A stretch of DNA of 64,000 nucleotides. Source: Flammula alnicola. Its lineage: Eukaryota; Basidiomycota; Agaricomycetes; Agaricales; Strophariaceae. Below are positions 48,189 through 59,340 of this stretch, in pieces. Both the position numbers and the translations under genes were made by a program. The stretch spans positions 44,077 through 108,076 of the forward strand of contig JADNRV010000173.1 in the NCBI GenBank assembly GCA_015499995.1. The letters run 5' to 3'. The first letter of the stretch is position 1. Every line of letters starts with the position of its first letter. The notes below the pieces were generated by a model, which ran no database searches, was not told where the DNA came from, and was given only the letters and a program-made list of their open reading frames with translations.

Positions 48189-48850
48189 TGGTTCTGTTGC
48201 TCGTATGGGTGACGTCCGAGTTTTTCATTATCATCGTCGAATGTCACTGTGCGTTGGGGTTAATATGCGTTTCATTTTGGAGTTTCGCCTCTTGCCGGAC
48301 AGTCTCGCGATAATCAGTCTCTATCTCTGTCCTATTTCAAATGCCCCATTAGTATTACGAGAAGAATCTCATATGATGTTCTATCAAATAGTAGCCCCCG
48401 GGTATTTTAATTCAAATCGGGTTCGAGCAATATTCTCTAAGGCCAGAAACCAAAAATGATTACTATGAACCTGATAAGGCAAATCATCACGTTATGACAA
48501 TGGTCCGTGCGCGGGTTATATATGTAACCTACGACTCCGAGACGGCGCGATTTCTTTTTTTTCCTTCTCTCTTCTCCCCCCCACGTATTTGAGGCATCCA
48601 TTGTCGATTCACTGGATGGATTCAGACGAGGCCCGTCAGCACTGCTATATCTTGCAGACATGATGCACATGGTCATACGCACCCCCGTATTAGATCAATG
48701 TCAAATTATAACTGCATGCGCTTTGAATCCAACGGTGCCTCGTCTCCTCCCATCAGTTGCAGATCTTTGCTCTCCTGCATCACTCATGCCTCTGAGTTCA
48801 ATATTTTTGCGCTTCGAGCAGCTCGATGGGTGACTCCTTCGCTTTCTTGA
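48189..48850. other. Region between the TIR element and duplication S
   Basis: No gene recognised. The sequence is mixed AT-rich and low in RU words. A C-rich pyrimidine run lies near 48550-48585. Confidence 0.35.
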
Positions 48851-50210
48851 TGATTGGCTCATGTTTCGTGGATGGATGCAGCGCATATATCTCAGTGCGT
48901 TTTCTCTTTGTCCGCTTTCTGTTTCTTTCTCTCTTTCGACATGCGCTGCTTGCCTTTGCGTCCCAGGTGCAGTTACTAGTCACCTGGGCGCCTTGCTTTT
49001 GTTTTGCTTTGTCCCTGCATTCATGGTCTTGGTGTCTTTGAGCCTTTTGACATCGGAGGGTGTTGATGACTGTGATCTGGCCCCGGGGACCGAGTACCAG
49101 GGACGACTGGCCTCTACAGAACCTTGAAGAAGAAGAGTCCGTCCCTCTTTATTTCTTCCTCTGAAGACCTCGGAGACATTATCGCCTGCGGTCAGTTAGC
49201 CGTGGCGCTGGCGATATTTCACATATGTGGCTCTCCTCTCTCTCTTCGTGTTTGAGCTCCTCACCAATTTTCCCTTCTCATAAGAAGTTAGTGCCCTGCA
49301 CGAAGCTCGTAGTCACGCAACTGCGGAGGGTCCGGTCAGTGTATCATGTCGTACCATGGAAAGAGTTGCCGGTGTTCTATGATGCACCGCAATTCTGTGA
49401 GCCTCGAGTGTTAACCTCGTTTTTCCTGCTGTGGTTCTAAAGATGAACTCCGCCTAGACCCTCCTCATATTGTAGACTTACAGCTCGTGCAGTGGAAGAT
49501 TTGTAATATTTGCTTTCCTTTTGTTCAGATTTACCGGTTTCAAATTTCGTGCTTGGGCTCGGATTAGTCCAGCCCCGTGTCGTTGACATGGCTGGGCGGG
49601 TTTACTCGGGCCAGCAGACGCAAAACATGGACAAATTTTTTGGGTTGTACTAATTAGAACACATACGAACTAACCTTCCAACACAACCGTTTTCAACATG
49701 CTTCGACCTCTAACTCGCCGTCTAACACACAACCTCAAACATCGTACCCGAGGGGTCCATCTCCGAAGAATCCACCTCGATTATCCATCGTGGGCGGCTA
49801 CTTGATCGATAATGCCACCTGCGTAGCCTGGGCTCTCGCATCATGGAAAAGCCGCTGAATCCTGAAGTGCAGAACGATTCGCTCGCTGCTCTTTGTCGCA
49901 TTATGCGGACGGTTGGAGAAAAGCCATACCGTGCTCACTTTATTATGTGAGCGCCATTTCCTGGATGGATCCTGAATTGATACGCAAGTTGGAAGAGGGA
50001 GAACGCGAGGCTGTCGCCAGCGAGCTTCTTAAGACGGACGGTGGGCTTACTTACGCTTCTATTCCACTTCACGCTTTGAACACCCGATTCGCAGGTATCA
50101 CTCAATATGAATTCAAAACGAAGTCACATTGGCCCGAATCTCGGAATACGGTGATGGATGATGATGTATTCGTCTCTCATGGGATCAGGTTAGCATTGTG
50201 ATTGGTATTC
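48850..50210 (+). repeat. Segmental duplication S, copy 3
   Basis: Matches 34280-35560 from GCAGCGCATATATCTCAGTG through the gene fragment at 49698. The first part shared by copies 1 and 2 (CTCTCCGTGC) is missing here, and different sequence adjoins at 48850. Confidence 0.75.
49698..50201 (+). pseudogene. Gene fragment with mitochondrial-style N-terminus, copy 2
   Basis: The start MLRPLTRRLTHNLKHRTRGV is highly basic. After HLRRIHLDYPSWAAT a stop appears. Later pieces read MEKPLNPEVQNDSLAALCR and VGEKPYRAHFIM, then DPELIRKLEEGEREAV. The intron at 50041-50094 is the same length and place as in copy 1. This copy keeps more sequence between the N-terminus and the intron. Family not recognised; frames are not continuous in my reading. 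Confidence 0.45.
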
Positions 50211-50389
50211 GCTTGGGGAGGCGGAGAGGGAGCGACGTCGGAGGTCCATTCGGTAGAACTAAGTGCGGAAACTCACTGCTACGTGACACCGTTTTACTTC
50301 TGAGGCTGTACTCAATCCATTTCATTTTTCGTCTTGTACCAACTAAATATATATCTCGAAACCAATCGCAATTGAACCTTTTCGGAAAG

Positions 50390-51500
50390 CAGGCCCTCTC
50401 TCCTATCATCATCGACCATCCCCCACCTCGATCACCGTACCTGCAACTTACGATCCTCGCCCATCGGTATGGGGTGCTTCGCTACTATCGATGGGTCTCA
50501 ATCCTCTCTGCGATAGGTCGACATCTACACGGCGGATGACTTTTCAGCGACCTACGGCCTACTAGCTGGTGCCAGTGATGTGTCGGCGAGGTTGCTCAGA
50601 GGGAAGTGGGTCCGTCGCGCGATGCAGTGGCTGTCTCCTTAGTCCCCTCTGCTGATTGACGCGCTGTTGATCAAAACCCTCTCGTTGTCACCCTGCCCGT
50701 GAGATCCTGCAACACCTACGTTCACGGTTTCACCTGGCAGTCGCGATCGTCCTACGGATATCGTCGTAGCCTTGGCTTATGGACCTTGTCCCGGTCGATT
50801 TGGTGCGTCGTCCTATTCTCTTAATCTACCTTCCAGATCACTTTTGCTGTTCTAGTGGAGGATTGGTTTTTTATATGTCATGTCGCACCTAGGGATGTGC
50901 ATTGTGCAGTAAGGTGCGCTTCTACATATTGCTATTGCCATTATGTGGCTCCTGACTCTTGTCCAGTGCTTCTCCATCGCACGCTAATTCATGAAAAGCA
51001 CCGCAAGGTGACTTGATGAGGTCGATATATCTTAATTCCTTCCTTCCTTCCTCTTTACCCCTATCAAATCCCTCTCGCCTCCACGGATACCTTTTCCCTC
51101 TTCCGTACGCGCGCCCATGTGGGCTATCATCTCTGGAGAGCTGCACCTCCCGCGTATACGCTGTTGGACATGGTATCCTGGAATGCAACACGATCTGTGT
51201 CGTGTGCGAGTCGCTGTTGTGCATGTCGAACTAACTCCGTACAATGCGAATGTGGGGCGCCCGGCGTGGACATTGTTGAAATTTGGAGTCTTCTACTCGA
51301 GCGTAGCATCACTAGCATAGGTATCACGTCGGCTTGGCTATCCCACGATTGCACTCTGATTCTCTTTCCTCTATTAGATTGCGCTGTGCTGCATCCGTGG
51401 ATGTGATTTCCCGCATTCTGGGCGACGAGTTTGGTTTGTGGGTCCGATGTTCTAAGCCCGGCTTCTCAATTTTGACGGTATTAAATCAGCGCCAGCTGTC
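50390..51500 (+). repeat. RU repeat, copy
   Basis: Words in order: CCCCCACCTCGATCACCGTA, CCCATCGGTATGGGGTGC, CTACACGGCGGATGAC, GAGATCCTGCAACACCTACG, TGGAGAGCTGCACC, GCGCTGTGCTGCATCCGTGG and GTTTGGTTTGTGGGTCCGATG. It marks the right part of the array before single-copy genes resume. Confidence 0.6.
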
Positions 51501-51606
51501 ACCGCCTTCCTCGACTTAGCCAGCTCTGTCGGACTCTTGAGCTTCGCACACAGCCTTTATCTGGCGTTCAGATCACAATAGTATTGTTGCCGCGAGACGT
51601 TAAAAT

Positions 51607-52878
51607 ATGGAGCTAGACCGAACTTGCTCCTCAACTTCTATGATGTCCATCTTCCCTGAAGAACAGCTCGACTCAACAGTAGGCTATTTCCCGGCTCAGC
51701 TCGGCCAAACCCTCAAGGATGGCCAATGGACGATAGCCCGCAAGCTTGGATGGGCCCGCGATCATCCACATGGCTTGCCCTCAACCATAGAACAAGTATA
51801 CTCTCATACGACGCGATCAAGATCTTGACTGTTGCGGCAACTGAGGACTCGACAGGCAACAACGAGCGCAACCTCCTCCTCGGTCCTGTGAAGAACATAG
51901 AAATGGGCATTCCCGAAATGCGGAGCTACTTTTACGAACACGATACCCAAGGGAAGAGGCATCTTTGTCTCGTCTTTCACGTATATGGATCTTCAGTTGA
52001 GGATCTTCGCCTTACCAACACCTACAACGGGGAGTATTTGCCTCTCTATACTGTCCAAAAGGTTGTAGGCGACATTTCGGAAAGACTGACCGAACTTGCT
52101 AAGTACAAGATCATTCACGGCGGTGGGCATCATCAATTATTATATTTCACTCCAGCACTGATTTCTTGTATTCCTTTGCAGGTGTTACCGCAGATAATTT
52201 CCTCTTCTCGTCTGTCCAAACCGGTGATGCTATTCGGAAGGTACTGGGGCAGTCCAAGAGCAAGAGAGCGGAGAACATTGTCGGCAGCGATGGTGTCACA
52301 TACCACTTAGTCATATCTCAGCCCATCCCGCACGGCTTCACATGGGATTGTCCGGAAGACCATATTGACTGTGCAACGATCTACTTGAGCAATTTCGCAC
52401 ACGGTATGTATCCCGCACATCTTCCAATTTACAAACTAAACGATGGATATTCTAGCACATCCGATAGGAAGTGCTATGACTTCATACGCTCGCCAGGACT
52501 TCCTTGCCCCGGAAGTGCTCCAAAGGGGAAATGGAAAGATTGATAGCAAATCCGATGTATGGATGTTGGGATGCACCGTGAGTGTCTCGTTTCACTTTTT
52601 CGCTTTCGCTACAGGCTTATTATCATCATCAACAGACATATCTTCTATTGACAGGGAGCCCACTTTTCTCTGACTCATATATCTCCTCGCCGGTCGCGAC
52701 GGCAAAAGAGACGCTTGGGAAGCTCGAGAGTCTACTCACTGAATGCGGAAAGATTCCAGAGAAAGATGTCTCTACCACTGCTTCGTTCCTGAGATCGTGT
52801 CTTGCGATCAAGCCCACAGACAGGGCAAGTGCTAAGGAGATCATGAACGGCGGCTGGGCCAAGAGTGGCTGGTTATGA
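51607..52878 (+). pseudogene. Protein-kinase-like protein with one frameshift
   Basis: Exons 51607-52122, 52182-52403, 52456-52577 and 52636-52878 sum in phase to 367 residues if one base is missing at 51751-51754, where TGGGCCC appears and TGGGGCCC is expected. That site lies in the glycine-rich loop, KLGWGPRSSTWLAL. Subdomain signs follow: the ATP-site lysine in DAIKILTVAA, APEV and DVWMLGC of the C-lobe, and LTGSPLFSD. The catalytic-loop HRD is replaced by HGGVTADN, and at the usual DFG place it reads SNFAHA, so both catalytic aspartates are gone: a pseudokinase by design, as in several agaricomycete kinase-like expansions. The rest of the frame is clean, so the single indel could be a sequencing error. 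Confidence 0.8.
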
Positions 52879-53260
52879 GGGTGGTGGGGTTGAAATCAGA
52901 TCCTATTCACGGCTTCGTACAGTATTATCATTCTGCGTTTTCCCTCTGTAAAATTAAATACTGCGTTTATTTTATAAACAAATCTGACTCGGAAGAGGAC
53001 ATTGGCAGGCTGAATGTCGATGTTGTGGACGGAATGATACGATATCCCCAGGAGGGTCACAAATGGGGATTACAAAAGGGCTAGAGGGCTCGAGAGCGAT
53101 TCAGCCACGCATTTAGTTTTCATAGTTCGAGTTTGGACCCACACCATACTGATGGAAATGTGCGAGGTGTTCATCAGGCCCTGAAAGAATCAAGATAGAA
53201 AAGTCTGAGGCGCACGCTGAATCGTGTTGCGATGGCACTACTTACTGGAGAGACAAAAGC
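52879..53260. other. 3' region of the kinase-like gene
   Basis: No gene recognised; AT-rich sequence at 52945-52985 may hold the polyadenylation signal. Confidence 0.35.
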
Positions 53261-53670
53261 AAAGCCAAATTTTTGGCCGCCCATCACCATCAGTCGTCTC
53301 TTTGATTTTTCGTGGTGTCACATCGGTATGATGTGCCTTCATCGCTATCGAAATGTCTAAATTTTCACTCGCGGCGCTTGTTCGTCATCTACGCTGCTGA
53401 TATCTTCCTAGCCAGCCTGTGAGGAGAACAGGGAATGTGCTGTTTTGTAGGCAGCAACGTCCTCTCTCTGTCTCCTTTCGCCGTCTTCTCACTAAATTGA
53501 GGGCGATGTGCTGCGTACGCGGATAGGATTGACTGGGTTTCGTACGACGAGTTTGACTTGAGGACCAGAGATCCCGATCACTCGCTTTTTTCCTTTCCTT
53601 TCTTCCTTCTTTATTAACCCTTGGTCATGTTTTCAATTCGCGGAATCAAATTTCAGACAGGAAATAGGAA
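53260..53670 (+). repeat. RU repeat, short copy with 3' terminus
   Basis: Has TTTCGTGGTGTCACATCGGT, GAGGGCGATGTGCTGC and, at the end, TTAACCCTTGGTCATG with TTTCAATTCG and CAGACAGGAAATAGG, the same terminus as at 23.97 kb. The middle of the unit is deleted. Confidence 0.55.
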
Positions 53671-53750
53671 CGCTGGCTTTGCCTGCTCGGTTACTCGACG
53701 TTCCTGGAGCTGTTTTGTTCTACGCACTGGAGGATAGGTGGAGGGACGCG

Positions 53751-53758
53751 TGACGTCA
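53751..53758. promoter_or_regulatory. CRE-type palindrome TGACGTCA
   Basis: A perfect bZIP-binding palindrome (CREB/ATF type) in non-repetitive sequence. No coding frame is convincingly placed next to it. The same octamer occurs at 30199 and 38012 within RU anchors. Confidence 0.35.
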
Positions 53759-54339
53759 TTGCGGCATGACCGCGGCTCGCACGCATAAAAAAGACCCAAA
53801 GTGTGGCGTGCGCCTTTGTTCTGCCAACACATCGTGTGGCTTGCGGACAGTCCCTCCTGCTCCGTTGTCGGTCCAACAAATCCACTGGTCTCACATAGTT
53901 TCACAGCACCACTGACAAGTTTTCACTGAAAGATATGCCTGAAGATATGCCGCATGCGGCTCGACGAATAAAATGAATGTATGTGCAAATGGGCTCTGGT
54001 GAGAAGGGTCATGATGACCATAATCGCCCTTTGCTCGCCTCCTAATCAGAAGAAATACAGGTCTTCCCTTGAGGACCAACTAGAATTGCTTGCCGTCCTC
54101 GACCTGATTTGCCTTTGCTTGCTCCTCTCTTGCGGTAACCGTACGTCGACGGGACCCACGGCGGATGAATGGCATTATTTTGTCATTCTCGCTATTCCTC
54201 ATTCCCTAGAGGTATCAAGGTACCAAAATCTCAGTACGTTCACCCCTACGGTCCCCTATCCTGGTGTAGAAACAACTTTTTCTTTTCTCATGCGACGTGA
54301 TATATCCCTGTGTTATTGCTCAGTCGAAGTTCCGTCAAT

Positions 54340-54432
54340 GCCCGCCTAGCTCAATCGGATAGAGCGTCAGACTTTTACGGACGAGAAACTTCTTCAATCT
54401 GAAGGCTGCGAGTTCGACTCTCGCGGTGGGCT
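54340..54432 (+). tRNA. tRNA-Lys(UUU) with 19-base intron
   Basis: The acceptor stem GCCCGCC pairs with GGTGGGC at 54425-54431. The D arm has GCTC/GAGC, the anticodon stem TCAGA/TCTGA, and the T arm GCGAG-TTCGACT-CTCGC. The anticodon TTT is at 54374-54376, flanked by T33 and A37. The intron 54378-54396 sits right after position 37, the standard place. A T-run near 54471 can serve as polymerase III terminator. Confidence 0.93.
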
Positions 54433-54955
54433 ACTGAGTCACCTCTGCCATAACACTGATTTGTTGTTGAATTTTTCCTGCGTCATATCACATCTTGACA
54501 AATTATTTTTCATCATACAGCAGCCACTACGATTTTATTCGATTCGATGCGATCTACGGCCGGCATTGAGTGTGGGATTAAGCACCCGACTCACACAACG
54601 CATCTCTGCTTGGCAGAACAATGCAATCATGTCAAGCTGGTTTTATCATTAAAACACATCGTCGAGGATGAATTCTTAGGGTTGTATTTATTTCAGTTAT
54701 CGATGCAATATCTACCATGGGGTTGAACATCGGCTTCCGATCACATCCTGGTGTGTTTCTGCAAATCTCTGGAAATGACCCAACGTTCTGCCAGGCATAA
54801 CAGATGGTTTTTGCGCTTCCGCTCCCGCTACATTCAAACTTTGTCTCTCATACATTGGTCATTGTGAATGCATGTTATTTTTCATGTTAGCCTTTTGATT
54901 GTGGTGGAGGATACAAGTGACCCAAACTGGTATTTTAAATAATTTATCTATCTTC
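54433..54955. other. Region between tRNA and sedolisin
   Basis: No gene recognised; short frames only. Confidence 0.4.
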
Positions 54956-56912
54956 TTACAAACCCACTGCCGTCAGGAGTTTCGCGAAGTTGGGTGTACC
55001 GAGACCAGTGACGGGATCCCACCCTGCCTTGGCCGGGAAACCATTGGTGTTGCATCCCGGGTTGTCTCCTGTTAATAAATATATGATGAGTTACGGTGTT
55101 ACACCCCAGGCATGAAACGAAACGTACCAGTGGTAATGTCGTTGAGGGCAGCAGCGCCAGCGGCGGAGTACAAGAATGGGTTCAAGAATCCAAGGGGAGA
55201 CTTGCCCGCAGCAATGAGGCGATCGTTCAACAGTGAGATGACGCTCGCGAAGATGGGGCTCGAGCAGCTCGTTCCTGCTACGGTCCCAGCCGTTCCGTCA
55301 ACGACGATCTCAACATTCTCCCCCTGGGCAGAAACGTCGGGGAACCCGCGTCCGGTTTTGTTGAATTTTCCAGAGTTGGTGCTTCCGAGAGCAGTGAGGT
55401 AGGATGACACCGCGGAAGCTTGGTATGAAGGCTGAGCGAAGAAGTTGGAGAAACCGCCACCCGAGAATGTTGCGGCGGTCTCTGTGGTACCTGTGGTGGC
55501 ACCGACTGAGGTCATGAAAGGGCATCCAGATGGGAAGGTGGGAAGGAAGGTTGTGCAGCGGCCGGATTGAGAGCCGGAGACACCACCATCTCCAGAAGCG
55601 AAGAGGATAGAAGTCCCACGAGCACCGAGTTGCGCATATGCATTGCAAAGTTGGCTATGGGAAAGGGAGATAAATCAACCTTGGGCTAATGAAACGATAA
55701 CCATGGACATACTTTGCAAGAGCGCTAGAAATGGTGTTCTCGTTCTGGCCGTAAGAAGTGGTGAGAACATGCGGGGGATTGGTCTCTGCGAGCAAGAAGT
55801 TGATGATGTCCAGGAAGCCTTCGAGTGCACCGTCCTGGAAGTTGTTTCCCACAGAGATGAACGTAGTCGGGACACCCGAAGCGATGCTAACGGTCATTTG
55901 GGTATCCAAGTTGGCTTCAACACCGGCCTCGCTGGGGGTCTGAGGGTTGGAACCGCCGTCGAGGGTTTGGAGGGCGAATGTAGTTGCAGCGCCGGTGAGG
56001 TCAGGACGCCTGGACTTGAGGAATAGCGTCAAGTCGGCCTGATTAGCGAATTGATCGATGAATCCAGAGACTCCGAGGGTGTTTGAGCTTTGGGTGGCGA
56101 GGGTGGTGGGAATGCCGTAGAATGCTTGCAGACAAGCAGGGGTGACTACAGTACCACATGAGGAGGGGACGGCGCGACTTTCGATGGTCGATTCGGCCTC
56201 TCTCTTTGTAGCCGTCAAGTCCTTAGGAGTCGAAACGACTGGCAGATGAGCGAAAGGATTATCGAAGCTATAAATCAAGCCTATTAGTTGACTGTCTTCC
56301 CCTAATATTAGATGAATAACTAACGTGATAGTGGGGTGAACAAGGTCGACGTGGCCTTTCAGCGCCGCAGGGATGGAGTAGGAAAGAGTGCGCGTGAACT
56401 GCTTTCCCGTTTGAGAGTGGGTGAAGACGGTGAAGTCAGCGTTGAGCAGAGTGTTGGCCTTGCCAGTTGGAATGGAGAATTGCAGCCAATCGCCGGCGGG
56501 TGAGATAGTCTTGGCAGTGATATTGTTGGCCGCAAGCCATTCTTGGACTAGGGTAACGGATTCCGGAGCGGGCGCCACGAACGCTTCGACCTATAACATG
56601 AACACATCAGCAAATGTCATTTGAAATTTAGCGCCGATGGAAACGGTGATGTACCTCTTCCTTGGTCAAATGCTGGCCATACAACGCGCTTCCTGGAGTG
56701 CTGACATCGAACAAAGCCTTCTCGAGGCCGGCAGGATCACTCTGAGTGAGTGCGATACGGAGGTTGAGAACGTTGTCGGCCGGGGCCGCGGCAGCCTTGA
56801 CGAAGCCATCAGGAATGGCGTCGCGCTGTTCGTGTACCAGAAGGTCACGGAAAGTAGGACTTCCTGCAACTGCTGTCACGAACGCTGCAAGGAGAAGGAA
56901 TCCAGTACGCAT
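54956..56912 (-). CDS. Secreted sedolisin (S53), tripeptidyl-peptidase type
   Basis: An acid serine-carboxyl protease that removes peptides from protein N-termini outside the cell. Five exons, 56912-56655, 56590-56325, 56267-55713, 55654-55128 and 55068-54956, join in phase to 572 residues, the usual length. Residues 1-17 are a signal peptide (MRTGFLLLAAFVTAVAG). A pro-activation domain follows (LRIALTQSDPAGLEKALFDV, STPGSALYGQHLTKEEV). The catalytic domain shows Glu292 and Asp296 in EAGVEANLDTQ, the oxyanion Asp382 in ASGDGGVSG, and the nucleophile Ser489 in GTSCSSP. The end, WDPVTGLGTPNF, is the calcium-site region. All catalytic residues are present. It lies alone, with no linked transporter or peptidase. 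Confidence 0.94.
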
Positions 56913-56967
56913 GTCGATCGAACAAAACCTGTATGGTTCACGAAGTTTACTAGCAACAACAAGAGCA

Positions 56968-56974
56968 TTTTATA
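56968..56974 (-). promoter_or_regulatory. TATA box of the sedolisin gene
   Basis: TATAAAA on the minus strand, about 56 bases upstream of the ATG at 56912. Confidence 0.55.
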
Positions 56975-58680
56975 CTTTACTCGATGTATTTCCGCACACA
57001 TGGTCCGTTATCAAGGTCGATGGTGGATATTTGTTACAGCGGTGTCCAAACGCGAAGTCATGCGGTCCGTAGCCAAGAAATTTCGGCTAATGCTATACTA
57101 CAACGTGCAGAGGTCACTCTCTGCTGCTTCTCGTCTAAGTATACGTCTCCTGACCACACGCATCGATGGTATCACATTAGGTGTATTCCGGAGGTCTGCC
57201 GTCTCTATTTTTCGCGCTTCGATATCAAATGTATAAAGGCACTTTTTCTTCTTTTCGTCAATGAAGCGTGGTTACGCTTCGACAAGAATGGGGTCGTACA
57301 CATGAGCGCGTCTATTTTTTGCTCGACTAGTCTGGAATCTATAAATAGACAAATGATTTCTATGCCAGCATTGTCATGAACGCTGATAGGCAATTAGATT
57401 TCCGTCGATAACCGGTTTCTTTCTCAAATATACCTTTGTCTGGGTAATAAAAATAAGTAAACACACGAATTACTAAGTATCAAGCACCTGCCTCCTAACA
57501 ATGAAACATGCTGCGGCACTCGGAGGCGCGGCGTAGAATGACAAATGACAGAAACACCTACTTCGAAGTGGAAAAGAGCTCGGAGGGCGCCCATTGCACG
57601 GCGACCCTGCGGCCAAATAGCCTTGTCGACTTTGTTCTCCGTCTACGACACCCACCCATACGAGCAAAAAAACATACGAGCAAAAGGAAACTGGACCTGG
57701 ATGAGCATGAAAACAGCGATGAGTCTGATTCATCGAACTAGGGAAAGAAAAAGCTAAATAGGCAGGTTTGTGTCTTCGTCATGATCATCATTCGTCGTCC
57801 GCCTTTGTAGATCCAGCGGCCCGCAGTAGATTCATCTCTCCGTCATCGATGACTTAGAATACATTCCAAAGTAGCATGTGACTAATATGAGGAAACTATG
57901 CTCGACAGCGACCGGTTGAAGAGCCGTGAGGGCAAGAGGTTTGCGCTGGCAATTAGCAGCACGCGTTTACGAAGTCGAGGATGATCAACAAAAATGGTGG
58001 CCACAAGTACACCATAGATAGGCGTGGAATGCTTCAATAGATTTTCCATTAAGCTGTTCCCAATCCAAGGAAGTCTTCTTGGCAATCTTCCACAGCAAGG
58101 GGACAAACGCCAGCATTGAAGCAAAGATAACGAATGAAGTGCCAATCGACAAAGAGAGAGGAGGCAGGAAGAGTTCAAATGTTGAGTACTGAGTATACGT
58201 AATAAACGGAGTGGAGTTGCAGTGACCATGTAGCTATACGCTGCCCATCACAGACGAGGTCGCGATGATACCACCTGAAACTAGGCAGATATTCAATGGC
58301 CCAGCGACAGAAATATTTCCCCAAAAGGTGCGTGTGCGAGTAAACCAGCATCACGCGGTGCGAAAGGTGTGCGCTGGCAACCCATCAATTTGCACAGCCA
58401 CGTCCAAATCTAATCTGTCCCGCTTGCTACATCAAACGTCCAGCCGGGTCCTTAGTCGTTATTAAAGACATCCCGTCCAAATAGCTAGCCCCACTAGATG
58501 TAAGGATTCCAGCGACGTGTTCACGATCACGGAATGAAAGCAAAAAGAAGTTTAAAACGCAGAGAAAATTACTGTCGTGTCCGAAGAGGAAAAGATCTCT
58601 CGCTACGTCCATTTGATCTTGCGCAACCGCAGCAACCCGTCGAGCGAAGCACAACACACAAAAAGATTGAAATGTTGGGG
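56975..58680. other. Unresolved region
   Basis: A minus-strand frame at 57882-58229 reads LLKHSTPIYGVLVATIFVDH in its middle, and a plus-strand frame at 57508-57741 ends in an acidic, basic-rich tail. Neither has a recognised family or convincing splice partners. No clear RU words. Confidence 0.3.
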
Positions 58681-59340
58681 CGAGCTATAATAACTCCCGA
58701 CAGATTAACGTGGGTCCCAAGGTCGAGGCCGATTTCTTAGAAGGGCCAGAAGAAAATACAAAATATCAAGGATAAATTGCAATGCAGCCAGAACATGGCA
58801 ACCAGCACTGCAACTGAAACATGGTCTACCCGCATGACCTTTCGCAGCCGCCGAGTTCTATGAGCATCGAACTGGATCTGTTCGTACGCAACACTGATCC
58901 ACAAGCCATCAAAGCGAGAAATAGAGAACCTAGAAAGAGAAGAGGATGGGGTTGCCGGAGCCAATGAAGGTTGAAAAGAGCCGAGTCTCTCTACACAAAA
59001 GAAAACAATCGATCTCCTGCCGCTGGACCAGTGAAACCCACCCAGCCACGTCACCACAAAGGGCTACTCTAATCCGAGTCACTTAAATCCGAATAGAGGA
59101 ATGAAATAAAAGTGCCAGCAGTCTTCCACTGCACGAGCTGCAGTTATACAATACGGCGTGAGGAAGGTCGAAAGAGGTTCACTTTTGGAATTACGGCGGA
59201 ACCGTCATGACTGTGTAACACTGTAACAGAACGCCCACGGATGATCATATCATCCAGGCATTCAGAGCCAGAAATGGAAACGCCTCCTCGGTGTACACGT
59301 CTCTGTCCCAGTCGCCGACAGCCCCGGTATCATGAGGCGA
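58680..59340 (-). repeat. Repeat T, minus-strand copy
   Basis: Read on the minus strand it follows 40117-40860: GACTGGGACAGAGACGTG, CTGAATGCCTGG, CTCGTGCAGTGGAAGACTG, GACGTGGCTGGGTGGGTTTC, then LWISVAYEQIQFDAHRTRRL in translation and GAGTTATTATAGCTCGCCCC. It is the only large inverted relative of the block at 40 kb. Confidence 0.65.

Noticed and set aside
15390..53670. RU as an LTR retrotransposon
   Set aside because: No reverse transcriptase, integrase, primer-binding site or flanking long terminal repeats could be seen; left as unclassified repeat.
53935..53990. Tiny frame starting MPEDMPHAARR downstream of the CRE and a TATA-like word
   Set aside because: Too short, no splice partner and no conserved feature.
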